From Agarophyton chilense (taxonomy: Eukaryota > Rhodophyta > Florideophyceae > Gracilariales > Gracilariaceae), in NCBI GenBank assembly GCA_030374765.1, contig JARGXX010000004.1, forward strand, positions 1,302,001 to 1,366,000: 64,000 nt of DNA. The letters run 5' to 3'. A model generated the notes under the pieces. That model did no database searches and was not told the origin of the DNA. It worked only from the letters and a program-made list of their open reading frames with translations. Below are positions 54,736 to 64,000 of the stretch, piece by piece. Made by a program: the position numbers and the translations under genes. Every line of letters begins with the position of its first letter. The first letter of the stretch is position 1.

Positions 54736-54789
54736 GTTCTTTGACAGACTTCAGATGTCGTCAACACCCTTGAGGCGATAATATAAACC

Positions 54790-54885
54790 AGATTCTTCTG
54801 TTTCAGTGACTTTACATTTCCCTAAGTACTTCTTCTCGAGTCTTCTCGTTTTCTTCTCTCACATCCTTCTTCTGAAGGGAAAGGG
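54790..54885 (+). repeat. pyrimidine-rich spacer in Chromo-C
   Basis: CTTCTTCTCGAGTCTTCTCG, TTTTCTTCTCTC and CTTCTTCT runs lie between the aORF end and the chromodomain end, as in the two sister elements. Confidence 0.6.
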
Positions 54886-54887
54886 GA

Positions 54888-55244
54888 TTAGCAGCCGCTC
54901 CGCGAAATCGCGTCTAGAAAGCCCATTATCGCGGCGTCGATCTCCGCAGGGAGTGGTAGTCGAATGCGACGATTATAAAGCACAATGTGCGAGCGCGGGA
55001 TATGAGTTATGGGCTCCCATGTATCCACTTCCGGAGGAAACCCGTACCAACGGCTACAATACAGTAGTCTGTGGGTGTCTACGTCTTCGCCATGATCGAT
55101 GATACGATCTATGATGTATTCCTGGGCAGTTCCCAACGTTTCTGCAGATGTCGAGAGGGTTCGGCTCACCGGCTTATGCCGTCTGACAAACGAACGAGTT
55201 GAATCTTGACGGGATATGACAACTTTGTCGTTTCCTTTAACCAT
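54888..55244 (-). pseudogene. Chromo-C chromodomain, pol C-terminus
   Basis: The 118-codon minus frame contains QEYIIDRIIDHGEDVDTHR, then SRWYGFPPEVDTWEPITHI and PRSHIVLY. This is a complete-looking chromodomain with the aromatic cage candidates Y (in EYI), W (RWYG) and W (DTWEP). It follows the integrase and a linker (55,275-55,700). It would tether the integration complex to modified nucleosomes. Confidence 0.8.
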
Positions 55245-55274
55245 TCGAGAGGGCGCTTGGTAATTCCCTATATC

Positions 55275-57230
55275 TTAAGGTTGAACCTTTGTGGTCTGTT
55301 CGGACAGCTGAGGGCCTTCTTGTGCCTCTGTAGCGTCGTTCTCGGCTTCTGATTGCACATTCGTCGGGTCTAAGGCTATCCATTTTTCTTCATGTTTCTT
55401 GTTCTGTCTGTCCTTCTGAGGGTTCTGAGCCAAACTGGGCTTCTTCACCGAGGGTTCGGCCGGGTATGCTTCTACCACCAATGGAGGTTTAGCTTCATCT
55501 TCGCCTTCTTTTCTTCGGTCGGCTGCCAAGCGCAATCGCTCAGTAAGTGGCGTTCCACTTGACGTTTCAACTTTAAGGGGTGATGGCGTGTGTGCAGCCG
55601 CTTCTGGACCGGATCTAATTGGAACAATTATAAAAAATATCTTTCCTATCCTCAGGTACTGCGGTCGTACCAGAGTGCTGGCGCTTGCCACTGTGCTCAT
55701 TCATATTTTCGGAGAATTGCCATTGGATGCCACTGTACTGCCGCGCAGCGGGAGATCACGAGTCGTGTCAGCGCCGTGTGCCACGGGAGGCGGATCGTCT
55801 GATTCGACGGGTAGCACCCGTTCCTGCCGACAAACAGAGCGTTCTTTCCCAGTTTTCTGGGGTTCAGAGTTCTCTGATGTGGTTTCAACGCGATCGCGCG
55901 AAAATCATTCGACGTCCTCTCCGGTCTTTAGGACTACTGTTTCATCGGTGAGATCCATTACCTTGAAAGGTCCGGATGATACCGGTAGCAATTTGTAACG
56001 TGGTCCATCCTGCTTTTCAGGTCGGTCCATGCGAACAAACGCATATCATTCTTCCCGGAGATCTGACATCTGCATTCGCCGTCGGGCGTCCGAATTAAGT
56101 TTGTAACGCGCTGGCGTTTTTGCAAATTCTAGAGCCGCTTGCTCTGTCCTTAACCTCAGGTCGTTTCTCCACTTCAGATGGCTCTACGTCGTTGTCGGTT
56201 TGTCTTCCTCGACTTCGTCCAACCTAATAGGTAGTGACGTTGGGCTACCTGATATCATGAGATCAAAAGGAGCCGCCTTTGTAGATGTATGCACTTGCGT
56301 ATTGTACGCATAACAGAGTGCGTCTGTGTACATGTCCCACTCCTTCGGGTGATCCGCGATGTAATGCTGAAGAGCGGCTAATAACATACGGTTGTAGCGT
56401 TCCACCTGACCATTACACTGTGGGTGGTAGGTCGTGGTAAACACGTTCTTGATACGCATTTTCGTCAAACGTTCTGAAACCACTTAGCAACAAACTGCTT
56501 TCCATTATCTGATAGCAGAACTTCCGGCGGTCCGTACACATACATCCAGTGTTTGATGAAAGCCTGAGCTATTACCGAGGCGGTTAGCCTCTTCAACGGT
56601 ACAATCCGTACAAAATTTTAAAATCAATCCGTAATTACAAATAGGTAGCGATATCCTTGATTGGAACGAATGAGCTCTCCAAGTATGTCGATGCTGACGA
56701 ATTGTAGAGGCGCCTTCGTCGGGAATAGGGACATCTTTTTCCTTCTCTTATAGAGTTTCACGCGATTCATCGCACACATTCGGAATAGCTTTACAGTAGC
56801 ATTGCAGTCCATTGCCAACGTTGGACAATAGAAGTCCCTTCTTAGGGTTATAATCAACTTTGTTTCTCCTGTATGTCCAGATAGCTTCGCATAATGGGCC
56901 AAGTAGAGCACAAGACTCTTCAACGCGTGCGAAACCACGATCTGATCATGCTTCTCGACATGTCTGAGCATTATACCTCGTGAATCGAGCGAAAAGGGCA
57001 GATCCTCGCCCCCGTTATGACGACAGCGTATCGCTGTACAGAAGTTATCTGTGAGTTGCTCATTGAAGAGCTCAGCGATCGAGATACAGTCGAGTTTATC
57101 AGAAGGTTCAGTTCCATGGGTTGCCATTAGAGGTTCCAATTGGGAGTTATCCTTTTCATCTTCCTGATCTTCAAGTTGAGTTTCATCTTTGTTCATCTCC
57201 ATTGAGAAACACGGTATATCTTCATCGATT
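55275..57230 (-). pseudogene. Chromo-C integrase and linker, broken
   Basis: The frame 56,624-57,202 carries the HHCC finger (YAKLSGHTGETKLIITLRRDF, then RMCAMNR) and the core start FVSIDILGEL. After a stop, VVSERLTKM-like sequence leads to TTTYHPQCNGQVERYNRML with the catalytic Glu intact, and YAYNTQVHTSTKAAPFDLMI. The region 55,275-55,700 is a charged linker towards the chromodomain. Several stops separate the parts. Integrase inserts the cDNA copy. Confidence 0.8.
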
Positions 57231-57247
57231 TCTCCTTGGGTTTCCCC

Positions 57248-59363
57248 TTAAGTTTCCAATCGCGATAAAGCGTCGGCTTGTATGTTAACCAGTTCCTTCT
57301 TATATTTAACTTCTGAATTGAATTCAGATAGGCGTAAGCGCCAACTTCTTAATCTCCCGAAGGGGTCTGTTTTTGAAAAAAACCATCGTATGGATGAATG
57401 ATCCGTACGGATGGTAAACGTTTCTCCCTGGAGATAGCGTCGTATAGTAGTCAGCATTCAAACTACCGCAAGGCATTCCTTTTCTGATACTGAGTAATTC
57501 TTCTTTGCAGCGTTCAGCGTTTGTGACCAGTAACCGATTGGATTCCTCACACCGTCCGGATGAGTCTGAAAAAGGGCACATCCTACATTATACTTACCAG
57601 AGTCAGTATCCAAAGAATAGGGTAGGTTGGGTTTGGGCAAATGCCAAGATTGGTGCTGTGACTTGTTCTGTCTTTAAAGTCTTGAAGGCTTCGTGATTGG
57701 CGGGTCCGAATTTTTCGAGCTCGACGGGCTGTCCTTTACGCAACAATGCGTTCAATGGAGCTGCAATGTGCTAGTAGCGCTGTATGAATCGTCTCTAGAC
57801 GTTACACAATCCAAGGAATGATCGCAATTGATTCTGTGTGGACGATGGTTGCTATTCGCAGACTGCAGCTGTCTGAGCTTCATGAATTGCAAGCTGACCA
57901 GGCCTATTTATGTGGCCCAAGTACTTCACAGTGTTAGCGAACCATTCGAAATTCTTGAACTTCAAGGTTATACCTGCTGTCTGCAACGCTTTGAGGCTCT
58001 CCTTTACATGTGGCGTATGACTCTTCATATCTTGAGAGAAGATAATGACATCGTCCAAATAGACTAAACATGTTTTCCCTTTATAATTCGAGAGTAATAT
58101 GTCCAGGATGCGCTGGAAAGATGCCGGAGCATCGGTGAGTCCAAAGAGCATCCGCTTGAAACGGTATAGTCCAGTGTGTGACACGAATTCAGTCTTATCC
58201 TGATCGTTTTCGGCTACCGGAACCTGCCAATAGCCAGTGTTGGTGTCAAGCGTGGTGAACACGTTCGCATCGCCTAAGCTGTCAATACACTAGTCCATGC
58301 GAGGCAGTGGATATGTATCTCGTATCGCAACTGCGTTGAGTTTCCGGTAGTCGACACAGAATCGTAAAGAACCATCAGGTATTGGGACTAACACCACAGG
58401 TGAAGCCCAAGCAGATTGTGCCGCTTCGATTACTCGCGCTTCGAGCATCTTGGCAACGTTGTCCTTCTCGATCTGACGAGCTCGCGGTCCTGCTCTGTAA
58501 GGTGGCTGAGAAATGGAACGAGATCCCGGAATAACATCAATATTTTGTTCTGTGGCGGAGATCTTTCCAAGTTTTTCACTCCACATAGAAGCATACTTTT
58601 TCCACATTTGTTTGATTCTGTCCTTATATCCTTCGGGAACATTTTCGAGAACTAGTTCTTCGACCAGCTTGTCCGGGTCCTTCTGTACTTCTGTCTTTTG
58701 CGACTGCTCTCTGGGACCTTCATGTGCGCCAGTTGATTCGTCTGACAGATCAGCAAACCGTAGCACTTCTGCGGAAGAGACATGAGTCAGAATCACTGCT
58801 ATACGGTGCGGCAGAGCAGCCGCAAGGATCCGATTCTTTGCTAAACGATAATCGTTATCGATAAAGTTACTGATGAGTATTCGGAAGGGTTTCTCCGGTT
58901 CAACTTGGACAAGTTCATTCGCTGCGAGAAGTCCTCGATGCTCGTACATAGCTGCATTAGGCTGGATTACCACGAGACCGTGTCGTTGTGTTATCACTTG
59001 TACCCAGGTTTGGGATTGAGCCTTTAACACTATAGGTTTCGACATACAAATCTTTGGTGATGTATGACCACGAGACAACTCGTATTCCCTTGAGTGTGGA
59101 AGTGGAGCAGCTCTCGGGACTATTCGTATTGGTCTTCTCACTATAGGCACTGTCAAGCCATCGTCTAACGTGACTAGTCGACTCCGAGGGCGGATTTCTT
59201 CGACAAATATTTCACAATAATCACAACCTAGAACAACTGGTGCGGCCAGTGACTTGCAGACAATAAACCTCGCCTTCACTAAAAAGTGTCCGAGTCGAAC
59301 CAGCAACTTCACTGTTCCAAGTGTTCTCACTGCATTCCTATTAGTATCTCGGATATCCGGCAA
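57248..59363 (-). pseudogene. Chromo-C reverse transcriptase and RNase H, broken
   Basis: The frame 58,290-59,363 carries the protease-RT linker and SAWASPVVLVPIPDG, then LRFCVDYRKLN. It ends in a TAG that directly follows the MD of PLPRMD (58,290-58,292). The frame 57,852-58,262 continues with VFTTLDTNTGYWQVPV and GLTDAPASFQR, and has the intact active site CLVYLDDVIIFS (YLDD at 58,050-58,061). RNase H at 57,248-57,640 reads SLDTDSGKYNVGCALFQ, SEKECLAVV, a stop, then RTDHSSIRW and NIQADALSRL. The catalytic residues largely survive although the frame does not. Confidence 0.85.
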
Positions 59364-59384
59364 CGGACCGTAACGAATTCGTTC

Positions 59385-59651
59385 CTAATCGTTGGGTCCT
59401 AGTTCGGATATCCGCATAAAGTTCGGTCCTGCGCCTGTATCAATAACTGTCAGGCGGTGGGTCAATAAATCCTTGTCCGAGTCGATGTCGGCATAAACTT
59501 TATGGTTCCTCTTCTGCGTTATCAAAATAAAGTTTTCCCGTTTCGACGGACAAATATAACGTCTCCAAGGACGTTTGAGTTCACAGTCAAACTGTACTCG
59601 CTTTACAACGGACGGATTCAATCCGCTCGACGGAAGATGATGAGTCCTCAT
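59385..59651 (-). pseudogene. Chromo-C aspartic protease
   Basis: The 88-codon frame contains KVYADIDSDKD and the active site TVIDTGAGPNFM with D-T-G intact. It stops at TAG just before the next pol frame. It would process gag-pol. Confidence 0.75.
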
Positions 59652-61613
59652 CAGGACCCTGGCTCTTCAAGCGGTGGAACAAGGAGGCGAGTACTCCCTG
59701 GTCGGTTTTACGCGATGGAATAGAACCGACCCCCTAGGGGTTCCCTCACTTAGTTTCCCGAATGAGGCGGGTCGTTCGCCCTTGGGGCGTTGCTTCCAAC
59801 TTGCGGTTTAGCCTGTGGTGCTTAAGTGTTCTGAATTACTGGAGCTCCAGATTGACGTTCAGGATGGTAGTTAAGCCATGCTTTCACCTTCCAGTAGGTA
59901 CCAGCCGGCACTCGGGTTCTTTCCTTTTCTGAGATAGTCTCGTTATTCGTGAGGACGCGAACAAAATCCTTTGCCGGAAGGGTACATTCTGTAGACAGAT
60001 GATGACGGCCATAGCACATGTATCATATTAACCCTTCACGGCGTGCTGCCGACATCTGTTGCGATCGATACGCTATTCGCGTGTCTACCAATCCAGGTTT
60101 TCCATTTTTGAATCCTCCCTCCGGGGGATTTTTGTATGTACGGGATACTGGGCGTCTGCCCTCCACAGCCATTAGAGCTTCTTCCTCCTGAAATTCTGAG
60201 AGAGGTAGATCCTCTGTAGGCACCAATGAGTGCAGATAATCCATAAGGTGAATAGCATCGAGTTTTAATTGGTTATCGTGTCTAACAAATGACGACTCCT
60301 GAGAGTCAACTGGAGATTCCAGATGGAACATCTTTCGAGTGGGTTGCGCTGCTTGTTTGCGTCTTTGCTCTGCTTTGGATGCACCAAGCGTTGTGGTGTT
60401 CCGCGTAGCCCTTGCGAGCTCTTACTGCGTTACCTTCAGCTTGCGCAAACTGAATCAACTCTAGAAATGGGTTTTTTCATGCTTCTCTCGGAATCGAGCA
60501 ACTATAGATTTGATATCCGGATCAAGCCCATCGATGAACAAGATAATCTTATCCTCCGTTGAGTGAACGTTTTCATAGCGCGTGGCCATTTTGTTAAGCC
60601 TCGAGCTGTACTCTGCTTCTCCCTCACCAGGTTTCTGGGTCACATCACGAAGATCCAGGATAGCCTGTCGGATTGCGTTCGATATCGCATAACTTCGCAG
60701 TATGTACTGCACTGCTTCCGGCCAGGATGTTACACCTTCTTCGTCAGCTGTCAGAGATCCGCAAATGGAGCGATATCGCTCGGACGCAAAAACCGTCAAG
60801 AAATGTGGTAATGAAACCCGAGCTTGAGGTTCACTCATTTCTAAGGTGTCCGCCTCGGCAACGAAACGAGTATGGAACTCGATAACGAGAATGGGCGTTT
60901 TGCCATCAAAGACTAGATCATTCAGTCCAATTGTCAACCGCTTAATGTGGTCCTTAACCTTTGCGGTTTCGCGAACCGATCCCTTCTTTCCTCCTCTCTT
61001 CAGGCGATAATACCTGTAGTCCAGGACCTTCTGATACAACGTATTCGTACAAGGAAGTGGCCTGAGACGTTTGTACTTAGGATATTTCTTCCTTCATAGC
61101 CAAGAAGACTTGTTCCTCTTCCTAGAACGGGAACTACGATGATCATATTCACTGGAATCGTCAGTGGACGTATTCGACGAGTCAGACTCGTCAACACTGG
61201 AGTCCTCATTCTCCGATCTTGATGAATCATCACTAGTGTCCGGCTTGGACTTTTGCGACGTCTTGACTTCGATTTCTCTGAACGGTTTTCCCCCAAGGGG
61301 ACTTCATTTTCGTCTTTCACTACTTGGGTAGCAGTAGTCTGCGAATTTAGTACTGCCTCCAGGCGATCCAGACGAGGGCTACCTCGAGTGAGGATTTCCT
61401 CAACGTCAACGGTCAGGCCCGGTAAAGCCTCCCGAACATTACTATGCCTTCCCATTACTTGGTTCAAATATTCTCGCAGGGTTCTCACAACCCCGAACAT
61501 CGGGTCCCTTTCTTCTCGACGAGCGAGTACGCCTTGTTCTCGGCGAAAGCGCTCGACATCTTCGGTAACGACCTTCATCTGCGCTTCCAATGCAATGATT
61601 CGCCCACTATAGG

Positions 61614-62059
61614 TGTAAAGGAGCGATGATACGGGTTGAGCCCTGTAAACCGCCAGACCCTGAGGGAACTGACAGATGCCACGTAGACTGGCCGACCTCA
61701 GCTGGACTGATGTAGATTATTAATTTATTTCAATTAGTGTAATAGATTAGCATTACAGTGCCAGAGAGATCCCAGCGCCTTGCCATTACTATTTACTTGG
61801 CTCGAGTGACGCTTCTCCCTTAGAGTAAGGTAAGCACTGTTAGGATACTAAATAACCCCCTTTGGTATACTAGTTCCACCAATTGGTCTTCAAGCCATCG
61901 TTTCCGTAGCTCCAACCTGTAGGACTACGAAATAATCGCCAGCCCATGGCACCAAGTGCTCTGGGAGTGCCGCCGTCAAGGATTCGAACCTTAGGACCCG
62001 CTCTACCACACTATCACCGGTCGATATCCGTACGCCGACCCATTCGTCATGGCGTTACA
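61614..62059 (+). repeat. solo LTR of the Gyp-E family inside Chromo-C gag
   Basis: This 446-base segment (TGTAAAGGAGCG to GGCGTTACA) is homologous to the Gyp-E LTR. It is flanked by the perfect duplication ATAGG (61,609-61,613 and 62,060-62,064). Removing it restores the gag frame. It entered after Chromo-C had inserted into Gyp-E. Confidence 0.93.
61974..62012 (-). other. tRNA-like segment (B box and part of a D arm) in the LTR
   Basis: On the minus strand GGTAGAGCG (D-arm-like) is followed by AAGGTTCGAATCCTT, which contains a perfect tRNA B box GGTTCGAATCC with a four-base-pair T-stem. The anticodon arm and acceptor are missing, so this is not a tRNA gene. The same place in the Gyp-E LTR (about 49,970-50,010) is more diverged. 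Confidence 0.4.
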
Positions 62060-62564
62060 ATAGGCGTTGGACTCAGATTTGAGACTAAGAACCTGAGCGC
62101 GTAAATCATTTTTTCCAGCAGGGGTTACGACCTGTTGGTCTCTAGGTTCATTAGGGGAACCACCTGCATTTGTGGCTGGGTCAATAGCCAACTGCACGGG
62201 CATGGGTACATTCGAGAGATCTCGTCTATCTGTTACCGAACGAGAGCGTGTCACAACTTGACGGAATAGTCGCTCTCCGGCTTCTGTAGATGAGGCGAGC
62301 CTCGGTCGCGGACGTGGGTCTGAAGGACACGGGGCACCAGTACTAGACTGGGTCTTCTTTTTCGGCATTCCGAACAAATCCAATGTTCAGAGACGAAATA
62401 ATTGACGTCTTCAATTGAATACGACAGCGTAGTTAACTAGGGAACTCTGCAATAGCTGGACGTGTTTCGAAACCGTTCAAGAGATCGTGTTCCACTCGAA
62501 TTAAATATCGGTATCGATTTCACGTTCCAGGTGCGAAATATTTGGAGTAGCCAACCATAGTGTT

Positions 62565-62581
62565 CTTAAGTCGGAAGACCA
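62565..62581 (-). other. primer-binding site of Chromo-C
   Basis: On the minus strand, two bases after the LTR, TGGTCTTCCGACTTAAG matches the Chromo-A and Gyp-D sites except for two bases. Confidence 0.75.
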
Positions 62582-62583
62582 CT

Positions 62584-63235
62584 TGTAATATTCGCTCTAA
62601 CTGAGAGAGCAGACACCGGCGACAGTGTTCGGGACTGCGGAATGGGTGCTTGTGGCCAAGGGGAAGATGCGGTAGAGCACAACTCTAGCGAGCTAGAATG
62701 GGGGTTGTACGGCCCCACTCGACAATGAGGGTGGTTGGTACTATGGAACGGACAACTGCTTGTTGTAACTCGTCCAGATCTCCGGTTAAGGATTCCTAAA
62801 CAAGGAACAAGATAGTTGGTAAACCCGTTGTTATCTGCTTTACTTTGGAGTCGGCGCTCCTCTCTGTGCCTTATGTACTGTGCACAGGGGTGAGCGCCGC
62901 ACATAATAATATCTAGATATAAACTTGGTTATCCAATTAACCCCTATGCAGTACGGGATAACTAGCTCTAAATGGGCTTCCGCCTACGAAGGTTAGGCTT
63001 GGTTGCCACGTGGCTGCACACTTTATACACCGTTGCCAATACGGTGTTCCCTACAAAGGGTTGAATCGGATGCGCCGTCGCAAACCGAGCTCCCACGTGT
63101 AACATACCACCTCACTGGCTATCTGCGGAATGCCGCTTCATAACTTCATCCCAGCCGTTGCACTCACCTATGAGTATCATCGTACCTAGACAAAAAAATA
63201 TTCCATCGGCATTCCGACAGTAGTAGAATACTACA
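62584..63235 (-). repeat. 5' LTR of Chromo-C
   Basis: A 652-base LTR with inverted termini TGTAATATTC/GAATACTACA, followed on its outer side by the duplication CCACT. Confidence 0.92.
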
Positions 63236-63240
63236 CCACT

Positions 63241-64000
63241 CAGAATGGACCAGGATTGAAAGACACTAACGACCCCGTCTGTATCCTCAGGAATGAGAAC
63301 TATAAAGTTCGGGTATCCATGGGACAACGTTCCAAAAACTCTGGAGTGGCAACAACAGTATTGGACATAGACGCTGGTTCTAATTTGGTCCATTCTAAGC
63401 TACTCCCATTCGGTTGGCAAGATTTTGTTCAGACAAGGAAGACCCCTGGGATTACCGATGCATCACGTAGACCAATGGACAATGAAGGAGTAGTACCACT
63501 TTACCTACAATAACGGCAATTCAAAGTCCGCACGTGGTTCCCTGTATGTCCTATTTTGGGGGTTGACGCAATCCTAGGGACCTTCTTTATTGATCGATAC
63601 ATTAAGACTTTTTATTCAGGCCTTAGGAAAATCGCATTCTATCGTGCACCTTCCATCTCCATAACTGCTGCCGCGCCAGGGCCAGAAGCTAAGCGCAAAC
63701 GAGCGATTATCTTCGAAAACACGAAGTGCAATAAGGTTCGCTTGTCGAAGGCCATAACGATACCCCCGATGACCCGACTCACCGTATCGCCCATTCTCAG
63801 TTTTCAGGTCTTGTGGCGATTCAAAACCACCCTAAAACGGTCCTGAAGCACCTTACCTTAATGGCCAATGGAGTAATGGACATCCGCCCCAACAGGCTTT
63901 TTTTGGTCACAATCAGCAACTTCAGGGATAAAACCATACGTTTCCCTAAAGTTACAGTGATTGGCATCACTTTACCTGCGCCCGTGGCCCTCATGGAGGC
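63241..64000 (+). pseudogene. Gyp-E protease and pol start, partial
   Basis: The frame continues from 52,420. ILRNENYKVRVSMGQ leads to VLDIDAGSNLV, the protease active site with the Thr-Gly of D-T-G changed. A frame break follows. VDAILGTFFIDRYIKTFYSG (as LGTNFIDRHVKAIFPG in Gyp-D) and the linker (AITIPPMTRL, then after a further shift LTLMANGVMDI and GITLPAPVALM) run to the window edge. The rest of pol and the 3' LTR lie outside. Confidence 0.8.

Larger units (their letters stand above)
59822..62368 (-). pseudogene. Chromo-C gag, broken, with solo LTR inside
   Basis: The frame starts at ATG 62,368 (MPKKKTQSST). It is split at 62,060 by the solo LTR and resumes in frame at 61,608 (IALEAQMKVVTEDVERF). 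A Ser/Asp/Lys linker in a shifted frame follows. The capsid-like core at 60,461-61,039 reads AISNAIRQAILDLRDVTQKP, YSSRLNKMATRYEN and LFIDGLDPDIKSIVARF. Near 60,023 the zinc knuckle reads YMCYGRHHLSTEC, with a TGA stop in place of the first Cys. A tail frame runs to 59,822. Confidence 0.8.
52421..63235 (-). mobile_element. Chromo-C: complete chromovirus insertion with antisense ORF
   Basis: A 10,815-base minus-strand element inserted in Gyp-E gag. LTRs of 651 and 652 bases (52,421-53,071 and 62,584-63,235) enclose PBS, gag, protease, RT, RNase H, integrase, chromodomain and the plus-strand aORF. A perfect 5-base target duplication, CCACT, flanks it (52,416-52,420 and 63,236-63,240). A solo LTR of the Gyp-E family sits in its gag. 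It is the only full-length member here with both LTRs, gag-pol and the aORF. Confidence 0.95.

Overview
The window is nuclear DNA from a eukaryote. It has no operons or bacterial signals. Most of it is nested, decayed transposable elements from both classes. The few host-like genes are single uninterrupted reading frames. Intron-poor genes beside Ty3/gypsy chromoviruses, Ty1/copia, piggyBac, PIF/Harbinger and Tc1/mariner relics would suit a red alga or another protist, but nothing here fixes the taxon. I saw no rRNA, no complete tRNA and no CRISPR.

Layout. 1-0.6 kb: broken minus-strand frames. 0.89-1.95 kb: a Tc1/mariner relic with terminal inverted repeats. 2.3-6.5 kb: a Ty1/copia relic (minus). 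8.7-9.64 kb: piggyBac relic PB1. 9.7-19.2 kb: chromovirus Chromo-A (minus; its left end is lost). 19.3-31.63 kb: piggyBac relic PB2, split by a solo LTR and by the complete chromovirus Gyp-D (22,792-31,552; target duplication TTTAT). 31.63-36.7 kb: Chromo-B, whose pol is scrambled. 36.7-37.75 kb: PB3, an inverted piggyBac relic. 39.5-46.2 kb: the host-gene island, with three tandem Sel1-like-repeat paralogues and a convergent LURP-one/tubby-C-like gene. 47-49.6 kb: PIF/Harbinger and other relics. 49.6 kb to the end: gypsy element Gyp-E (plus), interrupted by the 10.8 kb Chromo-C (minus; target duplication CCACT), which itself holds a solo LTR of the Gyp-E family (target duplication ATAGG).

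The most interesting feature is an extra gene in the chromoviruses. Chromo-A, -B and -C each carry, between the end of pol (a chromodomain) and the 3' LTR, a long reading frame on the opposite strand from gag-pol. The three copies encode related proteins of about 500-620 residues that I do not recognise (called aORF here). They converge on pol across a pyrimidine-rich spacer. In Chromo-B the aORF has a single stop codon although pol is shattered. All the intact primer-binding sites seen are variants of one 18-base sequence, so the gypsy families appear to share a tRNA primer.

Nearly all element genes carry stops or frameshifts, so the elements here look dead. The Sel1-like genes and the LURP-one-like gene are the only long, clean frames that look like working host genes. 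Coordinates of broken genes are approximate because they were joined by eye.
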